From: Armatimonadota bacterium
Lineage (GTDB): Bacteria; Armatimonadota; UBA10988
Direction of reading: 5' to 3'
Assembly (NCBI GenBank): GCA_016235455.1
Contig: JACRKZ010000085.1
Coordinates: 1-64,000, forward strand
DNA length: 64,000 bases
The notes beneath the pieces are model-generated. The model was not told where the DNA came from, did not search any database, and saw nothing but the letters and a program-made list of their open reading frames with translations. A program made the position numbers and the translations under genes. Position 1 is the stretch's first letter. Each line of letters begins with the position of its first letter. Below, piece after piece: positions 43,471-51,515 of this stretch.

Positions 43471-46194
43471 ATGGGGCGGGTGGTTCTCCTCTGCAATCGG
43501 CCGCGCGAGTTGGCCCGCGAGCTGGTGACCGCGGCCGAAGTCGTCACGCCCAACCGCTACGCCGCCGCGGCGCTGGGGGTGCCGTACTTGGGCCTGGACA
43601 GCCTGGCCCGCGAGTGCCTGCCCAGCGGGCTCAGCACGGCACGCGGCCTGGCGCGCCGCCGCGTGTTGCGCGACAACGTCGCGACCCTGTGGCCCGGCGA
43701 GCCCGCGCAGCGCGTGTGCCAGTGGGTGGAGCCGGCGTTGCGCCGCTGGTTGCGCGCCGGGCTGCACACGCGCGACCTGGGCCCCGGCCTGCCGCCGCGC
43801 GCGAGCGAGGTGGACGCCCTGGCCCGCGGCTACGTGGCGCAGCTGCGCCGACGCGGCGAGGTCGACTCGGCCTGCGCCGCCTGGCTGGCCGCCGGCGACC
43901 GTGCCCGACGGCGGCTGGTCACCGGCTTCCCACGGCTTGAACGCGATGCGCTGCACCTGCTGGACGCCGCCTGCGCCGACGGCTCTACGGTCATCCTGCC
44001 CTTTGCCGAGCTGCCGCTGTTCGCCGACAACCTGGCCTGCGCGCGCTGGCTCGAGGCCCGCGGCTGGCGCATCGACCGGCGCCGCGACGAGCCGCAATCG
44101 CTGGGTGATCGCCTCGCCGCGCGCTGGCTCGGCGCCGATGTCGCCCTCGACGGCTGCGGTCGGCAGACCTGGCCCGACGCCGAGAGCGAGGTACGCGGCG
44201 TGTTGGCCGAGGCCAAGCGGCTGATCCTGCGGGCCGGGGTGCGCGCCGACGAGATCGCGCTGGTGACGCGCGACGAGCGCGCCTACGGCCCGCTGGTCTC
44301 GGCGGTGGCAGCGGAGATGGACCTGCGCGTGCACATCGCCTACGCCATCCCCTTGCGCGAGACGCGGCTGGGCTGGTGGCTGGCCCAAGGCCTGGCGGCG
44401 CTGGGCGAGGACCTACCCTATGAGTTGACGCTGCGCTGGCTGGGCACGCGCTGGCACGAACTGGCCGACGCCTGGGACCCCGCCAACGCGCTCCGCCAGC
44501 GGCCCAACGGCCCCGACGACTGGGCCCGGGCCGGCGCACCGCCGGCCCTGCTCGGCGTGCCCAGCGGCCGGGCACCGGCCGCCGCCTGGCTCGATTGGCT
44601 GACGGCGCTGTTGGATACCGCCGCGAGCATCCAGCACGAGCATGCCCGCGAAGCGCTGGCCCTGCGGCGGTTGCGCGCGGCCATAGACGAGGCCCGGCGC
44701 GAGGCGCCCGGCACGCCGTGGTCGCTGCTGGACTTCGCCGAGGAGGTCGGAGACTGGCTGGATACCCTCACCGTGCCGGCTCAGCCGGGGCGCGGCGGCC
44801 TGGAACTGCACACGCCGCTGGCCCTGCTCGGTGCCCAGCGCCGTCACCTGTTCGTGCTCGGCACCACCGAAGGTGCCCTGCCCCAGCCCGTATCCGATGA
44901 CGCCTTCCTCGACTTCCGCGACCGCGAAGCGGTCAACGCCTTGGTCGGTGGCGACCCGCCGGCGCTGGAGACCGCCGAGCAGGCCGCTCGGCGCGAGGCG
45001 CTGATGTTCTGGTCGCTGCTCGGCGCGCCCACCGAAACGCTGCGCTTCACGCTGCCCGAGACCGCCGGCAACAGCGCCACCTCGCCCAGCGCCTGGCTGG
45101 CGCCGCTGGCCCTGCCCGCGCTGCCGCGCGAGCCGTGGCAGGCCGACTGGCCCTCCTGGCGCCAGACCGTTCTGCGCGGCGACCAGCGCGAGCCGGTGGT
45201 GGACGAGGCGCGACGCGCGCACTGCGTGGAATGGCGGCGCGAAGGCATCGACTCGCCCGACGCCCACGACGGCGCGCTGGGCCACGCCTTCGCGCCGCCC
45301 AAGCACTACAGCGTCAGCCAGCTCACGGCGCTGGCCAGTTGCCCGTTCCGTTGGTTCGGGCAGCGCGCGCTGGGCCTCAGCGGGCCCGACGAGACCGCGG
45401 CCGATCCCGACCCCGCGGCCCGCGGCTCGGCGCTGCATCGTGCGCTGGAGCTGACGCTGCGCGCGGCGTTGGCGGCCGGTTTTCTGCGTGACCGCACGGC
45501 CCTGGCCAAGCTGGCCGAACATGCGCTGGACGCCGCCGTCGGCGCCGACCCGCCGGACACGGCGTTGGGTCAGGCAGTCGCGCGCGCCAAGGAAGCCCAT
45601 CCCGCGCGCCGCTCGCAGGATGCTGACCGCAACGACGACGAGGCCCGCGCCGAATGGCTCGGTCGGCTGCCCAACTGGCCGCGACTGCGCGCCGAGTGGC
45701 TTGGGCTGCTGCAACGCGCCGTGCGCCAGCCCGACTTCATGCCCGAGGACGCCGCGCCTGTCGCTTTCGAGGTGGGCTTCGGCGGCGACTGGCGGGGCCT
45801 GCCGGTGATCGGCTTCATCGACCGCATCGACCGGCTCGATGACGGCAGCCTGGCCTTGCTGGACTACAAGACCGCCGCCCGAGTGGCGCCCGGCGTGCCT
45901 GAGCGCGAGGACTGGCCCAGGTTCGACCTGCAGGTGCCGCTCTACCAGTCGGTCTACGCCCAGCACAGCGGCGAGACGGTGTCCCAGGCGCTGTACTTGT
46001 GCCGCCTGGGCGAGGCACAGACGGCGAAGGTCCTCGACGATACGGTGTACATTGCCTTTGCCGACTGGGTGCGCCGGGTGTTCGACGAGGGCTCGTTCGC
46101 ACCCGATCCGGACGCTGCCGGCAACGCCTGCCGCTACTGCGATCTCGACGCCGTCTGCCGCCGCGGACCGCGGCTCGACCGCAAGAGGGGCTGA
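43471..46194 (+). CDS. addB: AddB-like recombination nuclease with Fe-S-type nuclease domain
   Basis: A 907-residue AddB/RexB-like subunit of an end-resection helicase-nuclease. There is no Walker A in the N-terminal part (MGRVVLLCNRPRELARE), so the helicase fold is probably inactive and serves for Chi or DNA binding. The C-terminal PD-(D/E)XK nuclease has IGFIDRIDRLDDGSLALLDYKTA. Four cysteines are spaced as in the AddB 4Fe-4S staple: C624 in ASCPFRWFGQ, then C887, C890 and C896 in CRYCDLDAVC. ATG at 43471 has GGGAG 7 bp upstream. The next gene starts 3 bp after its stop. Confidence 0.83.
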   Translation: MGRVVLLCNRPRELARELVTAAEVVTPNRYAAAALGVPYLGLDSLARECLPSGLSTARGLARRRVLRDNVATLWPGEPAQRVCQWVEPALRRWLRAGLHTRDLGPGLPPRASEVDALARGYVAQLRRRGEVDSACAAWLAAGDRARRRLVTGFPRLERDALHLLDAACADGSTVILPFAELPLFADNLACARWLEARGWRIDRRRDEPQSLGDRLAARWLGADVALDGCGRQTWPDAESEVRGVLAEAKRLILRAGVRADEIALVTRDERAYGPLVSAVAAEMDLRVHIAYAIPLRETRLGWWLAQGLAALGEDLPYELTLRWLGTRWHELADAWDPANALRQRPNGPDDWARAGAPPALLGVPSGRAPAAAWLDWLTALLDTAASIQHEHAREALALRRLRAAIDEARREAPGTPWSLLDFAEEVGDWLDTLTVPAQPGRGGLELHTPLALLGAQRRHLFVLGTTEGALPQPVSDDAFLDFRDREAVNALVGGDPPALETAEQAARREALMFWSLLGAPTETLRFTLPETAGNSATSPSAWLAPLALPALPREPWQADWPSWRQTVLRGDQREPVVDEARRAHCVEWRREGIDSPDAHDGALGHAFAPPKHYSVSQLTALASCPFRWFGQRALGLSGPDETAADPDPAARGSALHRALELTLRAALAAGFLRDRTALAKLAEHALDAAVGADPPDTALGQAVARAKEAHPARRSQDADRNDDEARAEWLGRLPNWPRLRAEWLGLLQRAVRQPDFMPEDAAPVAFEVGFGGDWRGLPVIGFIDRIDRLDDGSLALLDYKTAARVAPGVPEREDWPRFDLQVPLYQSVYAQHSGETVSQALYLCRLGEAQTAKVLDDTVYIAFADWVRRVFDEGSFAPDPDAAGNACRYCDLDAVCRRGPRLDRKRG

Positions 46195-46197
46195 ACC

Positions 46198-49100
46198 ATG
46201 GGCACTCGCCTGACCGACCAACAACGGGCCGTGGTGGAGGCACCGGTCAGCGTCGCGGTCACCGCCGGCGCCGGCACGGGCAAGACAGAGCTGCTGGCCG
46301 AGCGCTTCATCGCCCATCTCAGCCGCGCCGGCTGCCGGCCGTTGGAGATCGTCGCGGTGACCTTCACCGAGCGCGCCGCCGCGGAACTGCGCGAGCGCAT
46401 CCGCCGCAACCTGACGCGCGACTTCTCGGATCGTGCCGACTGGCTGGCCGAGGTGGAAGCGGCGCCCATCGGCACACTGCACGGGCTGTGCGCGCGCATC
46501 GCCCGCGAGCATCCGCGCCAGGCGGGCGTGGCGCCGGTGTTCGGTGTCATGGACGACCTCGACGGACGCGGCTGGCTGGCCGAGCGGCTCGACGACATCC
46601 TGTCGCGCACACCGACCGAATGGTATGGCGACGGCGACCGCCTGACCTTCACTCAGGCCCGCGCGGCGCTGTGGCCGCTGATCAACAACCCCATCCTGGC
46701 CGACGAGGCGTTGCTCGTGGCCACCACGCGCGACGGCCCGGCACAATGGCGCGAGCAGACCCGGCTGCGCCTGCGCGAGGTGGCCGAGGACCCGGCCTGG
46801 GTCGCCGCGGTGGCGCGGCTAGACGCCGTGTCGGGCCCCGACGGGCTGGACGACGCACGGCGCACGGCCCTGGGGCTGGTCGGGCGGCTGCAAAGCGAGC
46901 CGGCGCGCGCGGCCCGCGAACTGGCCGAGGTGAAGTACAAGCGCGCCGGTCAGAAGGCCAACTGGCAGGACATCACCGAGGTGCGCGACGCCCTCGGCGT
47001 GCTGGTCGAGGGGGCCACGCGCCTGGCCGGCGGGCCGCTGTATGACGATGTGGTCGATGGCCGCCATGCGCGACGCCTGGCCCGACTCCGCGAGCTGTTC
47101 GAGTTCGCGCGCGCCGAGCTGGCCGAGCAGAAGCGACTGGCCGGGCTGCTCGACTTCGCCGACCTCGAGGTGGCGGCGCTGCGCGCGCTCGATGATGCCA
47201 CGGTGCGCGCCTACTACGGCCAGCGCTGGCGAGCCTTCATCGTCGACGAGTGCCAGGACGTCAACCCCGTGCAAGGGCGTCTGCTGCGACGCTTGGTGGA
47301 CTGCTCCGCTGACGCGCTGGTCACGCTGGTGGGCGACGAGAAGCAGAGCATCTATGGCTTCCGTGGCGCGCGGCCCGAGGTGTTTGGCGAGCTGCGCGCG
47401 GACCTGGTGGCCGCGCGTAGCGGGCAGGCGAAGCATGACCTGAGCCGCAGCTTCCGCAGCCACGCGCCACTGGTCAAGGTGTTCAACACGCTGTTCGCGC
47501 CGGTGGTCGAGGGCTACCGCGACCAGACGGCCGAACGTGCCCAGGCGCCGCACGATGGACCATGCCTGGAGCTGGCCGTCGTCGAACCCGATGACAGCAA
47601 GCCCAACACCGCGCGGCTGCGGCGGGCTGAGGCCGACTACCTGGCGCGCCGCGTGGCCGGCTGGCTGGACCCGGCGGACCCGCTGCTGGTGGCCGGTCGC
47701 GACGGCACACCGCGGCCCGCGCGGCCCGGCGACATGGCCATCCTGACCCGCGCCTGGGCACCGCTGGAGTTGTACGGCGATGCCCTGGCCGCGGCAGGGA
47801 TTCCCGTCGTCCATGCCGGTGGCGGCGACCTGCTGGCCACGCGCGAAGCCAAGGACGCCGCGGCGCTGTTGCGCTTCCTGGCCGCGCCGCACGACAACCT
47901 GGCGCTGGCGGCGGTGCTGCGTTCGCCGTTCTTCGCCTGCGATGACCACGCCGTCCGGGCCCTGGCCAGGGCCGCTCGCGACAGCACCTGGTGGGCGGCG
48001 ATGCCCGCACTCGGCGCTGCCTGGCAACGGCCGCGCGAGGTGCTGGGCGAGCTGCTGGAGGCCGTGCCACGTGAGGCGCCGAGCCGCCTGCTGAGTCGCG
48101 CCGACGCGCTGACCGGCTACTCGGCCGTGATCGCCAACCTGCCGCCGGGCGAGCGCCGGCTGGCCGACTGGCGCGGCTTCGTGGCCTGGATACGCGACGC
48201 GGAGCAGGGCTCGGGCGAGGTGTTCGGCGTGGTCCGCCGACTGCGCCAGGCCGCCAACCTGGCGATCGAGGTCCCGCGGCCGGCGCTGGCCCCCGGCGAT
48301 GCCGTGCTGCTCATCACCTACCACGGCGCCAAGGGCCTGGAATGGCCTGTGGTCATCGCGCCCGACCTGGGCCGCGGCACGCCCAACGATGCCGGCGACC
48401 TGCTGTTCGACGCGCAACTCGGCGTGAGCCTGAGACAGCATGCCGACGACGGCGCGGTCGAACGGACCTGGCTCAGTGGCGTGCTGGACGCCGAGCAGAA
48501 GCGGCGCGCCGCCCAGGAGAACCAGCGACTGGCCTATGTGGCGCTGACGCGCGCCCGCGACCACCTGCTGCTGACCACTGCCGCGCGCGGCGACGCCGGC
48601 TCGCTATGGGCCACGCTGGAGCCAGGCCTGGCCACGGGCGTCGCCTGCACCGAGGACCGCGAAGCCTGCGCCTACCAGCCCGAGCGCGCGGTGCCGCGCC
48701 TACCGCAGATGCCGCCTGCTCCGCCCGCGCCGACGGCGGAGCACCTGCTGCTAGAGGCCACGCCGATCCAACCCGGCGAGTTGCCGGTCACCGCGCTCGG
48801 CGAATACCACACCTGCCCGCATCGCTTCCGTCGGCACTACCTCGACGGCTTCCCCACCGAGTTGGATCGCACGCCCGATGAGGATGATGCCGACGCGACC
48901 GCGGACGCCAGTTCGGCCAACCTGGGCACGCTCACCCACGAGGCGCTGGAGACGGGCGCCGACACGCCTGACGCGCTACGGTCGCCCGGCACGGCCGCCG
49001 AGCGCGACGAGGCCGTCGCCCTGGCTCGGCGCTTCCGCACCGAGGCCGTGTTCGACCGGGTGCGCGCCGACGATGATGCGTGCGAGGTGCGCATCCGCCT

Positions 49101-49425
49101 GCAGGTGGGCACGCTGACCCTCGTCGGCCGGGTGGACCGGGTCGGCGCCGACTACGTGGTCGACTACAAGACCGGCCGCCACGCCACGGTCGAGGAGCAC
49201 GGGCTGCAGCTCTGGGCGTACAGCGAGGCGCTCGACAAGCGGACCGCCTACCTGGCCGATCTGCGGCAAGTGGTCCTGCACGAACTGGGGCCCGACCGCC
49301 TGGCCGAGTTCGGCGACCAGGCCCGACGCGTGGCCGAGGCCATCGCCGCCGGCCGGTTCGAGCCGTCGAGCGGCGGGCACTGCCAGCACTGCCCCTTCCA
49401 GCCCGGCTGCCCGGCCAAACCGTAG
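46198..49425 (+). CDS. addA: AddA-like UvrD-family helicase-nuclease
   Basis: A 1075-residue SF1 helicase/nuclease that unwinds and degrades DNA ends for recombination. Walker A is GAGTGKTE near residue 24; motif Ia is TFTERAAAELRERI; Walker B is VDECQDVNPVQ; later motifs are TLVGDEKQSIYGFRGA and LITYHGAKGLEWPVV. The C-terminal PD-(D/E)XK nuclease has VGRVDRVGADYVVDYKTG. Cysteines C873, C1062, C1065 and C1071 (CPHRF and CQHCPFQPGC) mimic the Fe-S staple usually described for AddB, so both subunits may carry a cluster. ATG at 46198 follows GAGGGG and lies 3 bp after the partner's stop. Confidence 0.88.
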   Translation: MGTRLTDQQRAVVEAPVSVAVTAGAGTGKTELLAERFIAHLSRAGCRPLEIVAVTFTERAAAELRERIRRNLTRDFSDRADWLAEVEAAPIGTLHGLCARIAREHPRQAGVAPVFGVMDDLDGRGWLAERLDDILSRTPTEWYGDGDRLTFTQARAALWPLINNPILADEALLVATTRDGPAQWREQTRLRLREVAEDPAWVAAVARLDAVSGPDGLDDARRTALGLVGRLQSEPARAARELAEVKYKRAGQKANWQDITEVRDALGVLVEGATRLAGGPLYDDVVDGRHARRLARLRELFEFARAELAEQKRLAGLLDFADLEVAALRALDDATVRAYYGQRWRAFIVDECQDVNPVQGRLLRRLVDCSADALVTLVGDEKQSIYGFRGARPEVFGELRADLVAARSGQAKHDLSRSFRSHAPLVKVFNTLFAPVVEGYRDQTAERAQAPHDGPCLELAVVEPDDSKPNTARLRRAEADYLARRVAGWLDPADPLLVAGRDGTPRPARPGDMAILTRAWAPLELYGDALAAAGIPVVHAGGGDLLATREAKDAAALLRFLAAPHDNLALAAVLRSPFFACDDHAVRALARAARDSTWWAAMPALGAAWQRPREVLGELLEAVPREAPSRLLSRADALTGYSAVIANLPPGERRLADWRGFVAWIRDAEQGSGEVFGVVRRLRQAANLAIEVPRPALAPGDAVLLITYHGAKGLEWPVVIAPDLGRGTPNDAGDLLFDAQLGVSLRQHADDGAVERTWLSGVLDAEQKRRAAQENQRLAYVALTRARDHLLLTTAARGDAGSLWATLEPGLATGVACTEDREACAYQPERAVPRLPQMPPAPPAPTAEHLLLEATPIQPGELPVTALGEYHTCPHRFRRHYLDGFPTELDRTPDEDDADATADASSANLGTLTHEALETGADTPDALRSPGTAAERDEAVALARRFRTEAVFDRVRADDDACEVRIRLQVGTLTLVGRVDRVGADYVVDYKTGRHATVEEHGLQLWAYSEALDKRTAYLADLRQVVLHELGPDRLAEFGDQARRVAEAIAAGRFEPSSGGHCQHCPFQPGCPAKP

Positions 49426-49502
49426 CCGGCCAGATTGCCTGGCCAACTGCTGAGACTCCCGACTCTTGGGGATGTCAAACCGGGCGAAGGTGGATCGTAG
49501 AC

Positions 49503-49712
49503 GTGGCTCGACGAGCGAAGGACAGCTTGCAGGTGTTGCCAGGCGGCGAGCCCGAGGTCCAGGTGGTGGACCTCGGCGAACTGCCACCCGAGCCCCAGCC
49601 GGTCTGGCTGTTTTGGACGGTCATGAACATGCTATGGCCGGCCGGTGAGCTGGCCGCCGACCCACCGCAGACCGCCCATTTGCCGCGTAAGCGCGCGCCG
49701 CGCCCGCAGTAG
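49503..49712 (+). CDS. Small hypothetical protein after addA
   Basis: A 69-residue frame from GTG 49503 to TAG 49712, with AAGGTGG about 9 bp upstream. Third codon positions are GC-rich as in the real genes. The product VARRAKDSLQVLPGGEPEVQ, then VWLFWTVMNMLWPAGELAAD, has a short hydrophobic middle, Pro-rich flanks and a basic C-terminus. No known family is recognised. A weak GGCCAG-ATTGC-CTGGCC hairpin at 49428-49444 separates it from addA, and a palindromic repeat begins 3 bp after its stop. It may be a small accessory gene or a chance frame. Confidence 0.42.
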   Translation: MARRAKDSLQVLPGGEPEVQVVDLGELPPEPQPVWLFWTVMNMLWPAGELAADPPQTAHLPRKRAPRPQ

Positions 49713-49714
49713 CG

Positions 49715-49772
49715 CATAAACGGTGTCAGGGACCGTTTTCGCTCGTGGAAACGGTCCCTGACACCGTTTATG
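49715..49772. repeat. Second copy of the ACGGTGTCAGGGACCGTTTT palindrome
   Basis: Perfect 24-bp inverted arms at 49715-49738 and 49749-49772; the loop can close further by wobble pairs. A partial third arm, CTGACACCG, lies at 49774-49782. The core is identical to the repeat inside the exporter gene at 32711-32788. Here it is intergenic, between a small ORF and the convergent GH130 gene. Confidence 0.85.
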
Positions 49773-49785
49773 GCTGACACCGCTT

Positions 49786-50805
49786 CTACGCCGGGCAAGC
49801 CAACAGGTAGTCGAGCAACTCGCTCAGCGAGCAGGTGGCCAGGCCGACGTACTTGTCCGCGCCACCGTAGTAGACAAACAGCGTGTCGCCGATGACCACC
49901 TTGCCGCACGGGAAGACCACGCCCTGGTACGGGCCTTCGAGCTCGTACCACTCCTCCGGCTGCAGCAGCCAGTCCCGTCCGCGGTAGCGCACGATGCTGG
50001 GATCGTCGAGGTCGAGCAGCATCGCACCCAGCCGATAGTGCCGGTCGGTGCCCACCGCGTGGTACAGCGTCAGCCAGCCATGCGGCGTGCGGATGGGCGG
50101 CGTGTTGCCGCCAATCTTGCGGTTCTCCCACTCCAGTTCGGCCTTGGCCAGGAGCTTGGGTGAGTCCCAGCAAAGCAGATCGTCCGCGCTGCTGACCCAC
50201 ATGGCCGGGTACTCGGTGCCGTACTCCGGACCGACCCAGGTCATCGGCCGGTGCATCATGGCCCAACGGCCGCCGATCTTCTCGGGGAAGAGGATCACGT
50301 CGCGGTCGTCCACGCGTGGGTCGGTCAGCCGGCCAGCGCGGATCCAGGTCTTGAAGTCGCGAGTCAGCGCCAAGCCCGTTGCCGTCACGTTGTTGGCGAT
50401 GGAGAACGGGAATTCGGGCGGGCACTCGGGCTTCTGGTAGCCCTTCTCGGGATCGTGCACCCAATACTGACCCGGCGGGAACGGGCGCGCCGCATAGGTC
50501 ACGTAGTACCACTCGCCGATCTTGATGATGCGCGGGTCTTCCACGCAGCCAGCGTCGAATCCGTCGGCGGAGGGGCCGAAGACGGGCTCGGAGGAGACGC
50601 GGCGGAAGGTGTAGCCGTCATCACTGACCGCCAGGCCGAAGTAGATGCGATGCTCGACATCGGCGCCCGCGGCGCGATAGAGCATCAGCACCTGTCCGCT
50701 GGCTTCGTCATACCACGCGCCTGGATTGGTCGTGACAAACGACTCCCAAGCGTTCTCCGGGTTCGGCGCCAGGATCGGGTTGGCATCGTGCCGCACTAGC
50801 TTCAT
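49786..50805 (-). CDS. GH130 family glycoside phosphorylase/glycosidase
   Basis: A 339-residue cytoplasmic GH130-type five-bladed propeller enzyme. NPGAWYDEASGQVLMLYRAA, VEDPRIIKIGEWYYVTYAA (with the catalytic Asp region), DRDVILFPEKIGGRWAMMHR, IGGNTPPIRTPHGWLTLYHA and FPCGKVVIGDTLFVYYGGAD match the family throughout. GH130 enzymes phosphorolyse or hydrolyse beta-mannosides; a mannosyl or mannosyl-glucose substrate is expected but not proven. ATG at 50805 has AAAGGA about 10 bp upstream; GTG at 50829 has none. No signal peptide, so it acts inside the cell on imported oligosaccharides. Confidence 0.88.
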   Translation of the reverse strand: MKLVRHDANPILAPNPENAWESFVTTNPGAWYDEASGQVLMLYRAAGADVEHRIYFGLAVSDDGYTFRRVSSEPVFGPSADGFDAGCVEDPRIIKIGEWYYVTYAARPFPPGQYWVHDPEKGYQKPECPPEFPFSIANNVTATGLALTRDFKTWIRAGRLTDPRVDDRDVILFPEKIGGRWAMMHRPMTWVGPEYGTEYPAMWVSSADDLLCWDSPKLLAKAELEWENRKIGGNTPPIRTPHGWLTLYHAVGTDRHYRLGAMLLDLDDPSIVRYRGRDWLLQPEEWYELEGPYQGVVFPCGKVVIGDTLFVYYGGADKYVGLATCSLSELLDYLLACPA

Positions 50806-50879
50806 GGCCCAGTCGTCCTTTCGGATCACCAGTCTAGCAGACGGCCCAAGCCCGCGCTCCGCTCAACGGCAGAGGCCGG

Positions 50880-51365
50880 CTAACCGCCGGCCACATGACA
50901 CGGTGCGATGACCTGGTCTGGCGCCACCACCACCACGGCGCGCCGCGCTGCCCATTCATCACCCGCGGCCAGCAGTCCGGCGTCGCCTACGATGCCCTGG
51001 GCCATGGGGAACAGCACCTGCTCCTCCTTGCCAAAGTGGCTCGGCGCCACCTGCGCGAGCGCATGGACCGCGGCGCGGGCCGCCTCCACGACGGTCGCGT
51101 CGGCCACCGTGGTCAGCGCGCCTTCCACCTGGTCATGCTCGTGGCGCATCACGTACAGCGGGCCCGGCCCGGTGCCCAGTACCGGCTCCAGCCGCGCAAA
51201 CAGCAACTCATCCTCGAGACCGGCATGGCCCGCCAGCGCCGCGGCCAACACACCCACCGCCGCTTGCACCTGCCCCAGGTCATACCCGTCCACCACGGCG
51301 TCCAGATGCGCCAACTGCGCATAGAACACCCCATGCTCACCACACAACGCCTCGGTCAGTCGCAT
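50880..51365 (-). CDS. Hemerythrin-like HHE domain protein
   Basis: A 161-residue four-helix hemerythrin-type protein, cytoplasmic. Iron ligands: His in CGEHGVFYAQL, His and Glu in AGHAGLEDELLF, His in VMRHEHDQVE, and His and Glu in PSHFGKEEQVLFPMAQ. All five His plus two Glu are in place, so it should bind a di-iron centre and sense or store O2 or respond to NO or oxidative stress. ATG at 51365 has AGGAG 8 bp upstream. Upstream is a clear promoter with a palindrome over its -35 box, so the gene is probably repressor-controlled. Confidence 0.87.
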   Translation of the reverse strand: MRLTEALCGEHGVFYAQLAHLDAVVDGYDLGQVQAAVGVLAAALAGHAGLEDELLFARLEPVLGTGPGPLYVMRHEHDQVEGALTTVADATVVEAARAAVHALAQVAPSHFGKEEQVLFPMAQGIVGDAGLLAAGDEWAARRAVVVVAPDQVIAPCHVAGG

Positions 51366-51387
51366 CGTCTCGGCTCCTACAAGCCTC

Positions 51388-51415
51388 AGTCTAGAACAGT
51401 CGAAGTGGATGTAAA
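51388..51415 (-). promoter_or_regulatory. Sigma70-like promoter of the hemerythrin gene
   Basis: On the minus strand, TTTACA (51410-51415), a 16-bp spacer and TAGACT (51388-51393). Transcription would start near 51381, leaving a leader of about 16 nt with the AGGAG site. Confidence 0.6.
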
Positions 51416-51424
51416 GGTCCACTT
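51403..51424. promoter_or_regulatory. Operator-like palindrome over the hemerythrin -35 box
   Basis: AAGTGGA-N8-TCCACTT, a perfect 7-bp inverted repeat. It covers the -35 hexamer of the hemerythrin promoter, a repressor-type position. The regulator is not in the window. Confidence 0.55.
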
Positions 51425-51515
51425 TTAGGGCCGGGCATCGTCGGCCGGCAGCCCGAGCTGGGAGCTACCACGAAAACGATGAATGTGGTACAAGGCAAGC
51501 GTCGTGGAGAATCGG

